A stretch of 12,270 nucleotides of DNA from Candidatus Zhuqueibacterota bacterium (GCA_013361015.1 JABWAN010000064.1:1-12270), one strand, 5' to 3'. Counted from the first letter of the stretch, positions 5,001-12,270 are shown. Notes: a model not told the origin generated them from the sequence alone. Program-made: numbers and translations.

Positions 5001-8000
5001 TCACCTCACCACCGCCACCCTTCTCATCATAACCTCGCGCCTACCCGAGCTGCCAACAAACTCCACGCGAATCAAATACAACCCCGCGCCCACATTCTGC
5101 CTAAGCGCATTCCTCCCTTCCCACCTCAGCGCATGCTGCCCGGCGGGCATCAAGCCGGAATACACGCGCTGCACTTCTTCGCCGAGCACGTTGTAGATCA
5201 CGGCAGAAACCTGAGCGGCTTCTGGCAGGTACACGTGAAATTGTGTGGCGCTGCCTTCACGCTGCGCAAACGGGTTGGGATAAACCGGCGACAATTCGAA
5301 CTCCAGCGGCAGCTCCGCCGCAGGCTGTGCCGCGGAGAACTCTTCGTCGCCGGCTTTCGAGGCGCCCGTGGTCCAAACTTCCATCTCCGCGAGGCCGACG
5401 TCGCTGCTGGAAGCGCCGGTCACAGTGAAGCGCACCCAAGTCACCGTGCGGCTGGAAAAAGTGACGGTCTTCGCGGTGCCGTTGTTGTTCAATGAGCCGG
5501 TGTTGAAAGTGGAGTTGTTGCTGAAGCTCAACTGGCCCGCGGTGATATGTACGCCGGTCGTCGGACGATCATACAACACCACTTTGTTGATCGTATAGGC
5601 TTGTGGAAAGCTCAACTGAATCCACGCGCCGACGCCCTGGCTATTTGAGGCCCATTCTTTGGTGTAATCTCCGGGCCAACCATCAACCACGCCGTCAATG
5701 GCTTTGTTCGCGGTTTGTCCCCATTGCGGCTTTTCGCTGCTCGCCGTGGCCATTGCGAGCGAGGCGATATTGCCGCTCGTGCTCGAAGAAGTCGTAAAAG
5801 TGAAATCGCTGCTCACCGCCCAATTCCCGCTCGCGTCCTTTGACTTCACACGATAGTGATAAAGCGTGTTCGATGTCAAGCTCGACAGCGCTACGGAATG
5901 ACTCGTGACCAACGAGGGGTCAAGAGTCGTCGAGCTGCCGTAGCTGGTGGTTAAACCGTATTCCACTTGCGAATCGCTGCTCTCGTTCGTGGTCCACGTA
6001 ATTGTCGCGCCGGAGCTGGTGATGTTGCTCGCAGCGACGCTCGAAATCACTGGTGGCGTCACGTCGCCACCGCCGCCGCTCGTCGTAAAAGTGAAGTCGC
6101 TGCTCGTCGCCAAATTCCCACTCGCGTCTCTTGATTTCACACGATAATGATAAAGTGTGTCCGTCGTCAAGCCCGATAAGGCCACCGAATGGCTCGTGAG
6201 CAACGCCGGAGCAAGCGTGGTCGAGCTGCCATAGCTCGCGGTCAAGCCATACTCCACTTGCGAATCGCTCGCTTCATTCGTGGTCCATGTAATCGTCGCG
6301 CCCGAACTCGTGATATTGCTCGAAGCGACGTTGGAAATAACCGGCGGCATGACATCACCGCCACCGCCTGAGGCGAAGACTTCAATCTCCGCAAGGCCCA
6401 CGTCCGCGCCGTTCGCGCTGGTCACGGTGAAACGCAGCCACGAAACCGTGCGCGAGCTAAACGTCACTTGCGTTGCAGTGCCATTGTTGTTCAATGCGCC
6501 AACGTTTACGGCCGAGCCAGTGCTGAAGGTCAATTGCGCGCCCAACACTTGCACGCCGGAGACCGGGCGATCATACATCACCACGCGATCGACCGTGACC
6601 GGTTGCGCCCAATTCAACTGCAGCCACGCACCCACGCCTTCGCTGTTGGAAGCCCACTCTTTGGTATAATCTCCCGGCCAACCGTCGATCACGCCGTCAA
6701 TCGCTTTGTTTGCAGTTTGACCGTATTGCGGCTTCTCGCTACTCGCCGAGGCCGTGGCACTCAAAGCCAAATTACCTCCATCACCGCTCGACGAAGTCGA
6801 GAAAGTGAAATCGCTGCTCGTGGCCAAATTACCGCTCGCGTCCCGTGACTTCACACGATAATGATAAAGTGTGTTCGTCGTCAAGTTTGATAAGGCCACC
6901 GAATGGCTCGTGACCAACGCGGGCGCAAGCGTCGTCGAGCTGCCATAGCTCGCAGTCAAGCCGTACTCCACTTGCGAATCGCTGCTCTCGTTTGTCGTCC
7001 ATGTGATCGTCGCGCCGGAACTGGAGACATTGCTCGCGGAAACGCTCGAGATCACTGGCGGAGTTGTGTCTCCAACGCTCGGCGTCCACGTGAAGTTCAC
7101 GAAATTCGTGTCCACACCGTGCGAAGTGTTTGCGATCAACTCGAACTTGTATTGCCCGGCCGGCACGGTATTGCCGCTGTTGTCTCTGCCATCCCACGTG
7201 TGCTGATGATTCGAATAGGCCGGCAGCGCCGTGTTCGCGATCACGTCTTTGACCAGTTGCCCGCTCGCATTGAAAACTGTGCCGGTCATGTTCGCGTTGG
7301 CGATGAGGCCATAACTAAATACTGTGTTCGTGCTGCTCGGCGTTGCGGTGAGATTCAGAATCTCCACGCCGGTATAGTAGCGCGAAACGCCGCTGCTCGT
7401 GCTCCACGCTTCGATCACGCCGAGGTCATAATAGCCGGGCGCAAAATTGACGTTGCGCGGTTGATTGAAATTCTCGGAAGCATAGCCGAGATAATCATTG
7501 GCGTACCAACCCACGACGTGAATACGGCCCTGTCCGCGATCGGCGACAAACGCGTTGCCGTCGGGATCCGAAGATACGTCATAGAGATCGGAGTTGGGAA
7601 TGGCGATCGCATGCCATGCGGAATAGGTGCCGCTCGACCCGCCTTTCGTGAACATGACCACGCGATCATTGCCGGTATCGGCAACATAGATATCCGTCGA
7701 GGAGATCGCGCCATTCGAGATGCGGCTCGAAATACCTTGCGGCAAAGAAAACTGGCCGTTGCCCGAGCCGAGGCTGCCGAGCGAATAAAGTGATGAACCG
7801 CTTAAGCTGTATTCTCTCACTTGATGCTGACTCGCACTAACCACCCAAAACGAATTGCCGGTGATTAAGACCTCGACCGGATTCGTGATGCCGGCGATGT
7901 TCGCCACGTGCGTGAATGCGCCGGTTTGAAAATCAAAACTCATACGCACGACTTGATTATTGCCGGTGTCGGCGATATAGAGATTGCCGGAAGCATCGAG

Positions 8001-8321
8001 ATCGATTCCCTCCGGCGAGTTGAAAGAAATCTCGCCGGCCTGATCGCCATAAACGCCGAAGAGCGTGGCCACGCCGTTTCTGCTCACGATGTAAGTGATC
8101 GTGCCGCGGCTTTGATCAATCGTAAAAGCCGACTCGACGAAATCCGCGCCGGAATAAAAATAAACGCCGGTCGCGCGCGAAGGATTGGCAAACAAGCCGG
8201 GAGAAGTGGTTTCGTTTAAAGTGTAATTGAGGCTGAGAAGCAAATCCGAAGATTGGCTAAAGGCGTGCGCGCTCATCATTCCGAGCATAAGAAATGGAAG
8301 TATTCCACAAAATCTTCGCAT
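5001..8321 (-). CDS. Large secreted NHL / Fn3 / F5-8C surface protein with sorting tail
   Basis: A 1106-residue modular exported protein. Order: signal peptide (1-22); NHL-type propeller repeats (about 85-265, with EGIDLDASGNLYIADTGNN and later IYVADTGNDRVV); a FlgD-like Ig domain (about 320-412, with HTWDGRDNSGNTVPAGQY); Fn3 A (419-510); F5/8C discoidin-like domain 1 (514-650); Fn3 B (656-747); Fn3 C (753-845); F5/8C domain 2 (849-985); and a C-terminal sorting domain (about 1004-1106, with YPNPF, VYNVLGEE-like and GLYLIRVE segments). F5/8C and Fn3 modules generally bind carbohydrate or protein partners, so a surface adhesin or substrate-binding role is likely; no catalytic domain is seen. 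The Fn3 copies resemble those found with purple acid phosphatases, but no phosphatase is present. The ATG at 8321 has AGGAG eight bases upstream. A sigma54 promoter candidate lies 50 bp upstream. Confidence 0.9.
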   Translation of the reverse strand: MRRFCGILPFLMLGMMSAHAFSQSSDLLLSLNYTLNETTSPGLFANPSRATGVYFYSGADFVESAFTIDQSRGTITYIVSRNGVATLFGVYGDQAGEISFNSPEGIDLDASGNLYIADTGNNQVVRMSFDFQTGAFTHVANIAGITNPVEVLITGNSFWVVSASQHQVREYSLSGSSLYSLGSLGSGNGQFSLPQGISSRISNGAISSTDIYVADTGNDRVVMFTKGGSSGTYSAWHAIAIPNSDLYDVSSDPDGNAFVADRGQGRIHVVGWYANDYLGYASENFNQPRNVNFAPGYYDLGVIEAWSTSSGVSRYYTGVEILNLTATPSSTNTVFSYGLIANANMTGTVFNASGQLVKDVIANTALPAYSNHQHTWDGRDNSGNTVPAGQYKFELIANTSHGVDTNFVNFTWTPSVGDTTPPVISSVSASNVSSSGATITWTTNESSDSQVEYGLTASYGSSTTLAPALVTSHSVALSNLTTNTLYHYRVKSRDASGNLATSSDFTFSTSSSGDGGNLALSATASASSEKPQYGQTANKAIDGVIDGWPGDYTKEWASNSEGVGAWLQLNWAQPVTVDRVVMYDRPVSGVQVLGAQLTFSTGSAVNVGALNNNGTATQVTFSSRTVSWLRFTVTSANGADVGLAEIEVFASGGGGDVMPPVISNVASSNITSSGATITWTTNEASDSQVEYGLTASYGSSTTLAPALLTSHSVALSGLTTDTLYHYRVKSRDASGNLATSSDFTFTTSGGGGDVTPPVISSVAASNITSSGATITWTTNESSDSQVEYGLTTSYGSSTTLDPSLVTSHSVALSSLTSNTLYHYRVKSKDASGNWAVSSDFTFTTSSSTSGNIASLAMATASSEKPQWGQTANKAIDGVVDGWPGDYTKEWASNSQGVGAWIQLSFPQAYTINKVVLYDRPTTGVHITAGQLSFSNNSTFNTGSLNNNGTAKTVTFSSRTVTWVRFTVTGASSSDVGLAEMEVWTTGASKAGDEEFSAAQPAAELPLEFELSPVYPNPFAQREGSATQFHVYLPEAAQVSAVIYNVLGEEVQRVYSGLMPAGQHALRWEGRNALRQNVGAGLYLIRVEFVGSSGRREVMMRRVAVVR
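5367..7067 (-). repeat. Intragenic module duplications (three Fn3, two F5/8C)
   Basis: Within the surface-protein gene, Fn3 modules at about 6792-7067, 6081-6356 and 5787-6065 are nearly identical over long stretches (all contain SSGATITWTTNE, SDSQVEYGLT, TSHSVALS, LYHYRVKS). The F5/8C modules at about 6372-6782 and 5367-5777 share SSEKPQ, GQTANKAIDGV, DGWPGDYTKEWASNS and VGLAE. The similarity extends to the DNA, pointing to recent duplication and possible copy-number change by recombination. Confidence 0.85.
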
Positions 8322-8370
8322 GGCGATTTCTCCTCGCTAAAAGCAGTTTGTGTTCTTTGCCATACAAACA

Positions 8371-8386
8371 AGCAAGCGCCAAGCCA
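8371..8386 (-). promoter_or_regulatory. Sigma54 (-24/-12) promoter candidate for the surface-protein unit
   Basis: The minus strand reads TGGCTTGGCGCTTGCT. It keeps the invariant GG and GC with exactly ten bases between them, and matches TGGC-N7-TTGC-T of the sigma54 consensus; only two consensus positions in the spacer differ. Transcription would start near 8360, leaving a leader of about 39 nt before the ATG at 8321. The sigma54-type activator in this window supports the call. Confidence 0.6.
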
Positions 8387-8396
8387 AGAGAAAAAG

Positions 8397-8450
8397 CCTG
8401 AACGAATTCAGGTTTTGCTTGCGTTTAACGCACATTCGGTTTCCGCAATG
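8397..8450. promoter_or_regulatory. Cluster of three dyad symmetries upstream of the sigma54 promoter
   Basis: Three inverted repeats lie side by side: CCTGAA-CGAA-TTCAGG (8397-8412), TGCGTT-T-AACGCA (8420-8432) and CATTCGG-TTT-CCGCAATG with one bulged base (8433-8450). They could be activator or repressor binding sites. The first, read on the minus strand, is a stem capped by TTCG and followed by CTTTTTCTC, so it may instead be an intrinsic terminator insulating the promoter from upstream transcription. Confidence 0.45.
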
Positions 8451-8607
8451 ATTGCTTTTATTTTTGCGCGCTCAAGAGAAATCTAACCGCAAAGAGTAAG
8501 TCGTTGAGAATTGAACGGCCTGCTATTCTAGACGGGAAACGTGCGCCATTGGCGGGAACAAAACGCGAAGAAGGAGGCGATGCGGATTTTTGTAGCTGAT
8601 GGCAAGA
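8451..8607. other. Intergenic region without a supported gene
   Basis: This lies between the TPR-gene terminator and the dyad cluster. A short minus-strand frame (8458-8694) crosses it but lacks protein-like composition and a ribosome binding site, and contains the terminator hairpin. I see no gene or RNA here. Confidence 0.5.
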
Positions 8608-8657
8608 AACGCGGCGAGGCTTCCATGAAAGGCGAAGCATGGATTTCTCGCCGCGTT
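8608..8657 (-). terminator. Intrinsic terminator after the TPR gene
   Basis: A long hairpin: AACGCGGCGAG (8608-8618) pairs perfectly with CTCGCCGCGTT (8647-8657); after a 3x3 internal loop, TCCATG (8622-8627) pairs with CATGGA (8638-8643). On the minus strand the stem leads into TTTCTTGCC. It lies about 55 bp past the TAA of the TPR gene, so termination of that transcript is likely. Confidence 0.65.
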
Positions 8658-8710
8658 GGATAGAGGGGATCAATCGCGTGGGCGAAACCGGCAAAACGAA
8701 GAACGTCTCA

Positions 8711-9394
8711 TTATGACTTCAACTCCGCCTGCATGAGCTTGGCTTCTTCCACAAATTTGGATTTTGGATACTTCTCCACCAACTTTCCGAGCACTTGCAG
8801 AGCGGCCTCACCTTTTTGTGCAAAGCGGTAGCAACGTGCGGCGCTTAGCAGGAGCTCCGGTGCACGGTAGCTCTCGGAAAATTCCTTCGCCGCCGCTTCG
8901 TACAATTCCGCGGCTTTGGCAAAATCGCCGCGTTCATCGAACGTGGCCGCAATTCCAACGGAGGCCGCGGCGCTCAAAATCGGATCATCGTCGTAATCGT
9001 CCAGATAAGCACGATAGTATCGTTCCGCGACCGGATAATCTTTCTTGAACATAAATGCGTTGGCGAGGTAGATCGTGCCCACGCCCGCGCTCGGCGTACC
9101 ACGGTATTCGTTCGTCATGCGCACCAACGTATCCACCGCGGCATCGTAGCTTTGGCTGTCATAGAGCCGCTTGGCATTTGCAAACATGACCGCAGCGTGC
9201 TGTTCCTGGCCCGCTTTGTAATTGTTGTAGAAGTAAACGCCGGCGATGATCAACACCACCGCGACAATCCCGCCCAACACATATTGCTGGTATTGCTCGA
9301 TCCACTCTATCGCTTTGAACCAAAACGTGACCAGCTTATCCTCTTTCATGTGTTTCTTTTCAACTCGCGTGAGTCGTTTTTGAGGCTTTAGCAT
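8711..9394 (-). CDS. Membrane-anchored tetratricopeptide-repeat protein (YfgM-like)
   Basis: A 227-residue protein with a basic cytoplasmic N-terminus (KPQKRLTRVEKKHMKEDKLV), one transmembrane segment (about 38-57, VLGGIVAVVLIIAGVYFY) and then TPR-type helical pairs to the C-terminus (for example YDAAVDTLVRMTNEY, YPVAERYYRAYLDDY, FAKAAELYEAAAKEF, GEAALQVLGKLVEKYPKSKF). The topology and the DKLVTFWFKAIEWIEQ start match TPR_21/YfgM-like proteins, which serve as periplasmic scaffolds and interact with translocon or envelope factors; the role here is inferred. I use the ATG at 9394, which has AAGGAAG nine bases upstream; a TTG at 9403 would sit directly on that site. The gene lies downstream of tRNA-Arg and is closed by a strong terminator. 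Confidence 0.85.
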   Translation of the reverse strand: MLKPQKRLTRVEKKHMKEDKLVTFWFKAIEWIEQYQQYVLGGIVAVVLIIAGVYFYNNYKAGQEQHAAVMFANAKRLYDSQSYDAAVDTLVRMTNEYRGTPSAGVGTIYLANAFMFKKDYPVAERYYRAYLDDYDDDPILSAAASVGIAATFDERGDFAKAAELYEAAAKEFSESYRAPELLLSAARCYRFAQKGEAALQVLGKLVEKYPKSKFVEEAKLMQAELKS

Positions 9395-9470
9395 TGCAGT
9401 CAACTTCCTTTATAATTGTTTTAGATTAAAATCCCGATGTGCTCGCTAGACGTTATCGACCAACTCTCCG

Positions 9471-9544
9471 TGCCCCTAGCAGGAGTTGAACCTGCGGCCA
9501 AAGGTTTAGGAAACCTCTGCTCTATCCATCTGAGCTATAGGGGC
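9471..9544 (-). tRNA. tRNA-Arg (anticodon CCT)
   Basis: The minus strand folds into a complete cloverleaf of 74 nt: acceptor GCCCCTA/TAGGGGC, D-stem GCTC/GAGC, anticodon stem GAGGT/ACCTT with loop TTCCTAA (anticodon CCT, reading AGG), 5-base variable region, T-stem GCAGG/CCTGC with loop TTCAACT, and discriminator A. CCA is not encoded (CGG follows). Confidence 0.95.
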
Positions 9545-9553
9545 GCTGAAACA

Positions 9554-9581
9554 ATTTAACAACATTCGCGCGCGGATGCAA
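9554..9581 (-). promoter_or_regulatory. Possible sigma70 promoter for tRNA-Arg
   Basis: On the minus strand TTGCAT (9581-9576) and TTAAAT (9559-9554) are 16 bases apart, placing the start a few bases before the tRNA 5' end at 9544. The hexamers are only partial matches, so this is tentative. Confidence 0.35.
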
Positions 9582-9595
9582 GACTCATTTCCGGA

Positions 9596-10123
9596 TTATT
9601 CCGAAGCAACATGTATCAACGAGTGCACCTCATAGCGACTGAGATGGCGGCGACCGTTGAGAAAATCCAACTCAATCAAAAATCCCAAGCCCGCGACCTT
9701 GCCGCCGAGTTTTTCCACCAAACGCGACGTCGCCGCGGCGGTGCCGCCCGTTGCCAGAAGATCATCGATCACCAAAACGTTTTCACCCGCTTGAATGGCA
9801 TCCGCGTGTATTTCGAGCGCGTCCGTGCCGTATTCCAATTGATACTCTTCGCGCACCGTGGCCGCAGGCAGCTTCTTCGGCTTGCGCGCGGGCACGAAAC
9901 CCGCATTCAGCTTGAGCGCGAGCGGCGCGCCAAAAATAAATCCGCGCGATTCGATGCCCACGATCTTTTGCACTTTCCTTCCAGCGAAATGCGCGGCGAA
10001 TTGCTCAATCACTTCGCGAAACGGCTGCGGCTCCTTCAACAAAGTAGTGATATCTTTGAAACCGATGCCGGGCTTGGGAAAATCTTGAATTGTGCGAATG
10101 TATTGCTCTAGTGCTATGCTCAT
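9596..10123 (-). CDS. apt: Adenine phosphoribosyltransferase
   Basis: Converts adenine and PRPP to AMP and pyrophosphate in cytoplasmic purine salvage. The 175-residue product from the ATG at 10123 has the normal family length. Visible signatures: N-terminal FPKPGIGFKDITTLL (15-29), GIESRGFIFGAPLA (56-69), the adenine-side loop ARKPKKLP (79-86), REEYQLEYG (91-99) and the PRPP-binding loop VLVIDDLLATGGT (116-128). An in-frame ATG at 10216 would overlap the acylphosphatase gene and add non-family sequence, so it is rejected as the start. The Shine-Dalgarno is weak (GAGTG). It lies 40 bp downstream of acyP, probably co-transcribed, and is followed by tRNA-Arg. Complete and intact. Confidence 0.95.
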   Translation of the reverse strand: MSIALEQYIRTIQDFPKPGIGFKDITTLLKEPQPFREVIEQFAAHFAGRKVQKIVGIESRGFIFGAPLALKLNAGFVPARKPKKLPAATVREEYQLEYGTDALEIHADAIQAGENVLVIDDLLATGGTAAATSRLVEKLGGKVAGLGFLIELDFLNGRRHLSRYEVHSLIHVASE

Positions 10124-10163
10124 ATTCACTCGTTGGTTTAGTGAGCGCAGATTGCAGACTGCG

Positions 10164-10439
10164 TTAGGTTGTGATTTCAAAACTCCGAAATTTGTTGCTG
10201 AACGATTCCCAATCAACCTTTACGTCTTCCACCGTGGAAAAACGCGAACCTTTTTCCATGTCTTTAATGAACAGTCGCAGCTCCTCTTCATCGCCCTCCG
10301 CAACCACTTCCACTCTGCCGTCGTCCAAATTTTTCACCCAGCCCGTGAGCAAGTGCCGCCGCGCCGAGCGATGGACATAGTAGCGAAAACCCAGGCCTTG
10401 CACCATGCCGCTGATGAGAAGATGAACGCTTTTTTTCAT
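10164..10439 (-). CDS. acyP: Acylphosphatase
   Basis: A 91-residue enzyme that hydrolyses acyl phosphates to carboxylate and phosphate. The phosphate-binding loop and catalytic Arg are seen in SGMVQGLGFRYYV (Arg19; the family usually has VQGVGFR, here Val to Leu), and the catalytic Asn in GWVKNLDDGRVEV (Asn37). Length and layout are normal for the family. The ATG at 10439 follows an AGGCAGAG stretch as a modest ribosome binding site. The gene sits 15 bp downstream of the DinB-like gene and 40 bp upstream of apt, so a shared transcript is likely. A short inverted repeat (CGCAG/CTGCG, 10146-10163) begins directly after its stop. Confidence 0.93.
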   Translation of the reverse strand: MKKSVHLLISGMVQGLGFRYYVHRSARRHLLTGWVKNLDDGRVEVVAEGDEEELRLFIKDMEKGSRFSTVEDVKVDWESFSNKFRSFEITT

Positions 10440-10454
10440 GGTCTCTGCCTGAGA

Positions 10455-10949
10455 TTATTTTATGGTCATGTGTTGCTTGTAATCGCGATAAAGCCGGCGC
10501 GCCACTGCAATCTGTCCCGCGTGCCAAGTCATGTGCCGAATCGCCATGCGCACGAATTCTCCGACGTTCATATCGCGCGCGCACGGTTGGAGCAAATCGT
10601 CTTCTGAAAGCGTCGCAACATACTTGCGCAACTCGCGGCTGTAACGCTCCAGCGCCTCGCTCCACTCCGCCAAGTTCGAGGCGAAAGGCATTTCCGTGCG
10701 CGGCTCCATCACCACCGGGCGCAACCGCAAAACTTCTTGGTAGTGCCGTGCCGCATGCGCGAGATGCGCGATTTGCCAAAGTATCGTGCCCGCCGGCGGC
10801 TCATCCTCATAACCTTGCTCTTCCGCATAAGAATGATGCTGCCACTGCGCCTCTTCCGGAGTCACGCCTTCGAGCACGTCCGTGATCGACTCGCAGCGAT
10901 ACGACCACGCCTCATCGAACGTTTGCAAGAGTTGATCGAGCGATGACAT
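10455..10949 (-). CDS. DinB-family (DinB/DUF664-like) putative metal-binding protein
   Basis: A four-helix-bundle protein of the DinB/YfiT-like group, many of which bind a divalent metal and include thiol-dependent transferases. Candidate metal ligands: His in ILWQIAHLAHAARHY (about 56-69 from this start) and the C-terminal HMTWHAGQ pair (about 139 and 143), the usual three-His layout. Substrate cannot be told from sequence. I use the ATG at 10949 (164 residues), where the DinB fold begins (SSLDQLLQTFDEAW). In-frame ATG at 10964 and TTG at 10973 are alternatives, and none has a clear Shine-Dalgarno. It lies between asnS and acyP. The name DinB does not imply DNA polymerase IV. Confidence 0.85.
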   Translation of the reverse strand: MSSLDQLLQTFDEAWSYRCESITDVLEGVTPEEAQWQHHSYAEEQGYEDEPPAGTILWQIAHLAHAARHYQEVLRLRPVVMEPRTEMPFASNLAEWSEALERYSRELRKYVATLSEDDLLQPCARDMNVGEFVRMAIRHMTWHAGQIAVARRLYRDYKQHMTIK

Positions 10950-11055
10950 ACCATGCGAAACCATTTTTGACAAAACGATTGAAGAATATTCTTGCCGATA
11001 ATCGTTCTGTCTTTTAATTGCATGAATGATTTCAAATCACTCTGCCGGCAAAATT
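10950..11055. promoter_or_regulatory. Intergenic region with two perfect short palindromes
   Basis: Between asnS and the DinB-like gene are AAGAATATTCTT (10982-10993, perfect 12-base palindrome) and TGATTT-C-AAATCA (11027-11039, perfect arms with a one-base centre). Either could be an operator for the downstream operon. No T-run follows, so they are not obvious terminators, and I see no convincing -35/-10 pair. Function is inferred. Confidence 0.3.
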
Positions 11056-12270
11056 TTACGGATACAATCTGTGCATCAAGCGCGCAAACGGAATTGTTTC
11101 GCGCACGTGATGCAAACCGCAAATCCACGACACCGTGCGTTCCACGCCGAGGCCGAAACCCGCATGCGGCACGGAGCCGTAGCGCCGCACGTCGAGGTAC
11201 CATTGAAAAGCTTCCATCGGCAAATTGTGCTCGCGGATTTTTGCTTCGAGCACTTCGACGTTGTCTTCGCGCTGGCCGCCGCCGATGATTTCGCCGTAAC
11301 CTTCGGGCGCGAGCACGTCGACGCCAAGCGCGCGTTCCGGATTATCGGGATCGGCTTTCATATAAAACGCTTTCACCGCAGCCGGGTAACGATGCACCAT
11401 CACCGGCTTGTCGAATTTCGAAGTGAGATACGTTTCATCCGCGCCGCCGAGATCATTGCCGGGCACGAACGGCGGCGCTTCTTTCTCTTTCGCGAACGCA
11501 ACCGCTTCGGGCGTGGTGAGCATGGCTGCAGCTTCATCATAACTCAAGCGCGGAAACGGCCGCGTGATGTTTTCGAGTTTGCTAAGATCGCGCTCCAAAA
11601 TCTTCAACTCTTCGCGGCGCGTGGCGAGAACGTTTTGCACGATGAACTCGATGAACTCTTCCGCAAGCTGCATGTCGCCTTCGAGATCCATGTACGCCAC
11701 TTCCGGCTCGACCATCCAAAACTCCGTGAGATGCCGCCGCGTTTTGGATTTCTCCGCGCGAAACGTGGGGCCGAAGCAATACACTTTGCCGAACGCGAGA
11801 GCCGCGGGTTCCATATAAAGCTGGCCGCTCTGCGTCAAATACGCTTTCTCGCCGAAGTAATCGGTTTCGAACAGCGTGCTCGTACCTTCGCAAGCCGCGG
11901 GTGTGAAGATCGGCGCATCGATGAGCGTGAAGCCGCGCGTATCAAAGAAATCGCGAATGCTCTTGATGATCGCATGGCGCACGCGCAGGATCGCATGCTG
12001 CCGAGAGGAGCGCAGCCAGAGATGGCGATGATCCATCAAAAACGTTTCGCCATGCTCTTTCGGCGTGATCGGATAATCTTTCGCGATGTGCACAATCTCG
12101 ATGTTGCTCACGGTCAATTCATAACCGCCGGGCGCGCGCTTATCTTCGCGCACCATGCCCGTGGCCACGAACGAAGACTCTTGCGTGAGTTGACCGCAGC
12201 GCGCAAAAATTTCTTCGCCCACGTCTTTCAATGAAACCACGCACTGCATAATGCCCGTGCCGTCGCGCAT
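11056..12270 (-). CDS. asnS: Asparaginyl-tRNA synthetase, 5' end outside window
   Basis: Class IIb aminoacyl-tRNA synthetase that charges tRNA-Asn. The 404 residues seen run from inside the N-terminal OB-fold anticodon-binding domain (RDGTGIMQCVV, and VREDKRAPGGYELTV) through the catalytic core. Motif 2 is FRAEKSKTRRHLTEFWMVEPE (given by its ends, 170-190) and motif 3 is GFGLGVERTVSWICGLHHVR (371-390), with the usual end IPFARLMHRLYP. The E of MVEPE and the asparaginyl type of motif 2 separate it from AspRS. The Met at the very right edge sits where the family usually reads LRDGTG in the middle of a strand, so the true start is probably some 25 residues beyond the window. The visible part is intact and ends in TAA. 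Confidence 0.94.
   Translation of the reverse strand: MRDGTGIMQCVVSLKDVGEEIFARCGQLTQESSFVATGMVREDKRAPGGYELTVSNIEIVHIAKDYPITPKEHGETFLMDHRHLWLRSSRQHAILRVRHAIIKSIRDFFDTRGFTLIDAPIFTPAACEGTSTLFETDYFGEKAYLTQSGQLYMEPAALAFGKVYCFGPTFRAEKSKTRRHLTEFWMVEPEVAYMDLEGDMQLAEEFIEFIVQNVLATRREELKILERDLSKLENITRPFPRLSYDEAAAMLTTPEAVAFAKEKEAPPFVPGNDLGGADETYLTSKFDKPVMVHRYPAAVKAFYMKADPDNPERALGVDVLAPEGYGEIIGGGQREDNVEVLEAKIREHNLPMEAFQWYLDVRRYGSVPHAGFGLGVERTVSWICGLHHVRETIPFARLMHRLYP

Noticed and set aside
6903..7793. Plus-strand frame of about 296 codons
   Set aside because: Antisense to the NHL/Fn3 region of the surface protein; composition is that of a shadow and no ribosome binding site is evident.
8458..8694. Short minus-strand frame between the TPR gene and the surface protein
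   Set aside because: It contains the terminator hairpin and has no ribosome binding site or recognisable composition.
10146..10163. CGCAG/CTGCG inverted repeat between acyP and apt as a terminator
   Set aside because: Five base pairs only and no T-run; acyP and apt are probably co-transcribed.
11026..12234. Long plus-strand open frame of about 400 codons
   Set aside because: It is fully antisense to asnS, whose motifs 2 and 3 are clear; the plus-strand protein is His/Arg-rich shadow sequence.

Overview
The window is about 12.3 kb of bacterial DNA in which every gene I can support lies on the minus strand. The secreted proteins end in a C-terminal Ig-like sorting domain of the type IX secretion (Por_Secre_tail / FlgD-Ig) kind, with YPNPF and FPNPFNPST-type motifs. 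They are built from NHL, fibronectin-III, F5/8C and PQQ-like propeller modules. Together with moderate G+C and a sigma54 activator, this suggests a member of the Fibrobacterota-Chlorobiota-Bacteroidota superphylum or a neighbouring candidate phylum (Calditrichota/KSB1-like). That placement is an inference.

Right-hand part (about 8.7-12.27 kb, read right to left): a housekeeping block with asparaginyl-tRNA synthetase (5' end outside the window), a DinB-fold protein, acylphosphatase, adenine phosphoribosyltransferase, tRNA-Arg(CCT), and a membrane-anchored TPR protein closed by a strong hairpin terminator.

Middle (2.3-8.4 kb): a cell-surface module of three closely spaced genes. The first is a 1106-residue secreted NHL/Fn3/F5-8C protein with a sorting tail. 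The second is a secreted seven-repeat PQQ-like propeller. The third is an exported M23 (LytM) peptidase. The first gene is preceded by a near-consensus sigma54 (-24/-12) promoter with dyad symmetries just upstream. The peptidase is cut off from its own sorting domain by one in-frame TAG. Most of the peptidase and propeller genes is AT-rich relative to their surroundings.

Left part (0-2.2 kb): a sigma54-dependent AAA+ activator split by a one-base frameshift, with its own sigma70-like promoter and a pentanucleotide repeat in its leader. Downstream of it is the start of a small lipoprotein gene whose Shine-Dalgarno can be sequestered by a hairpin. Between the peptidase and the activator lies a compact three-stem palindromic element.

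The most interesting reading is a local circuit: a sigma54 activator next to a sigma54-promoted unit encoding surface proteins, with several possible switches or lesions (pentanucleotide repeat, frameshift, in-frame amber). The sequence shows the pieces; that they form one system is inference.
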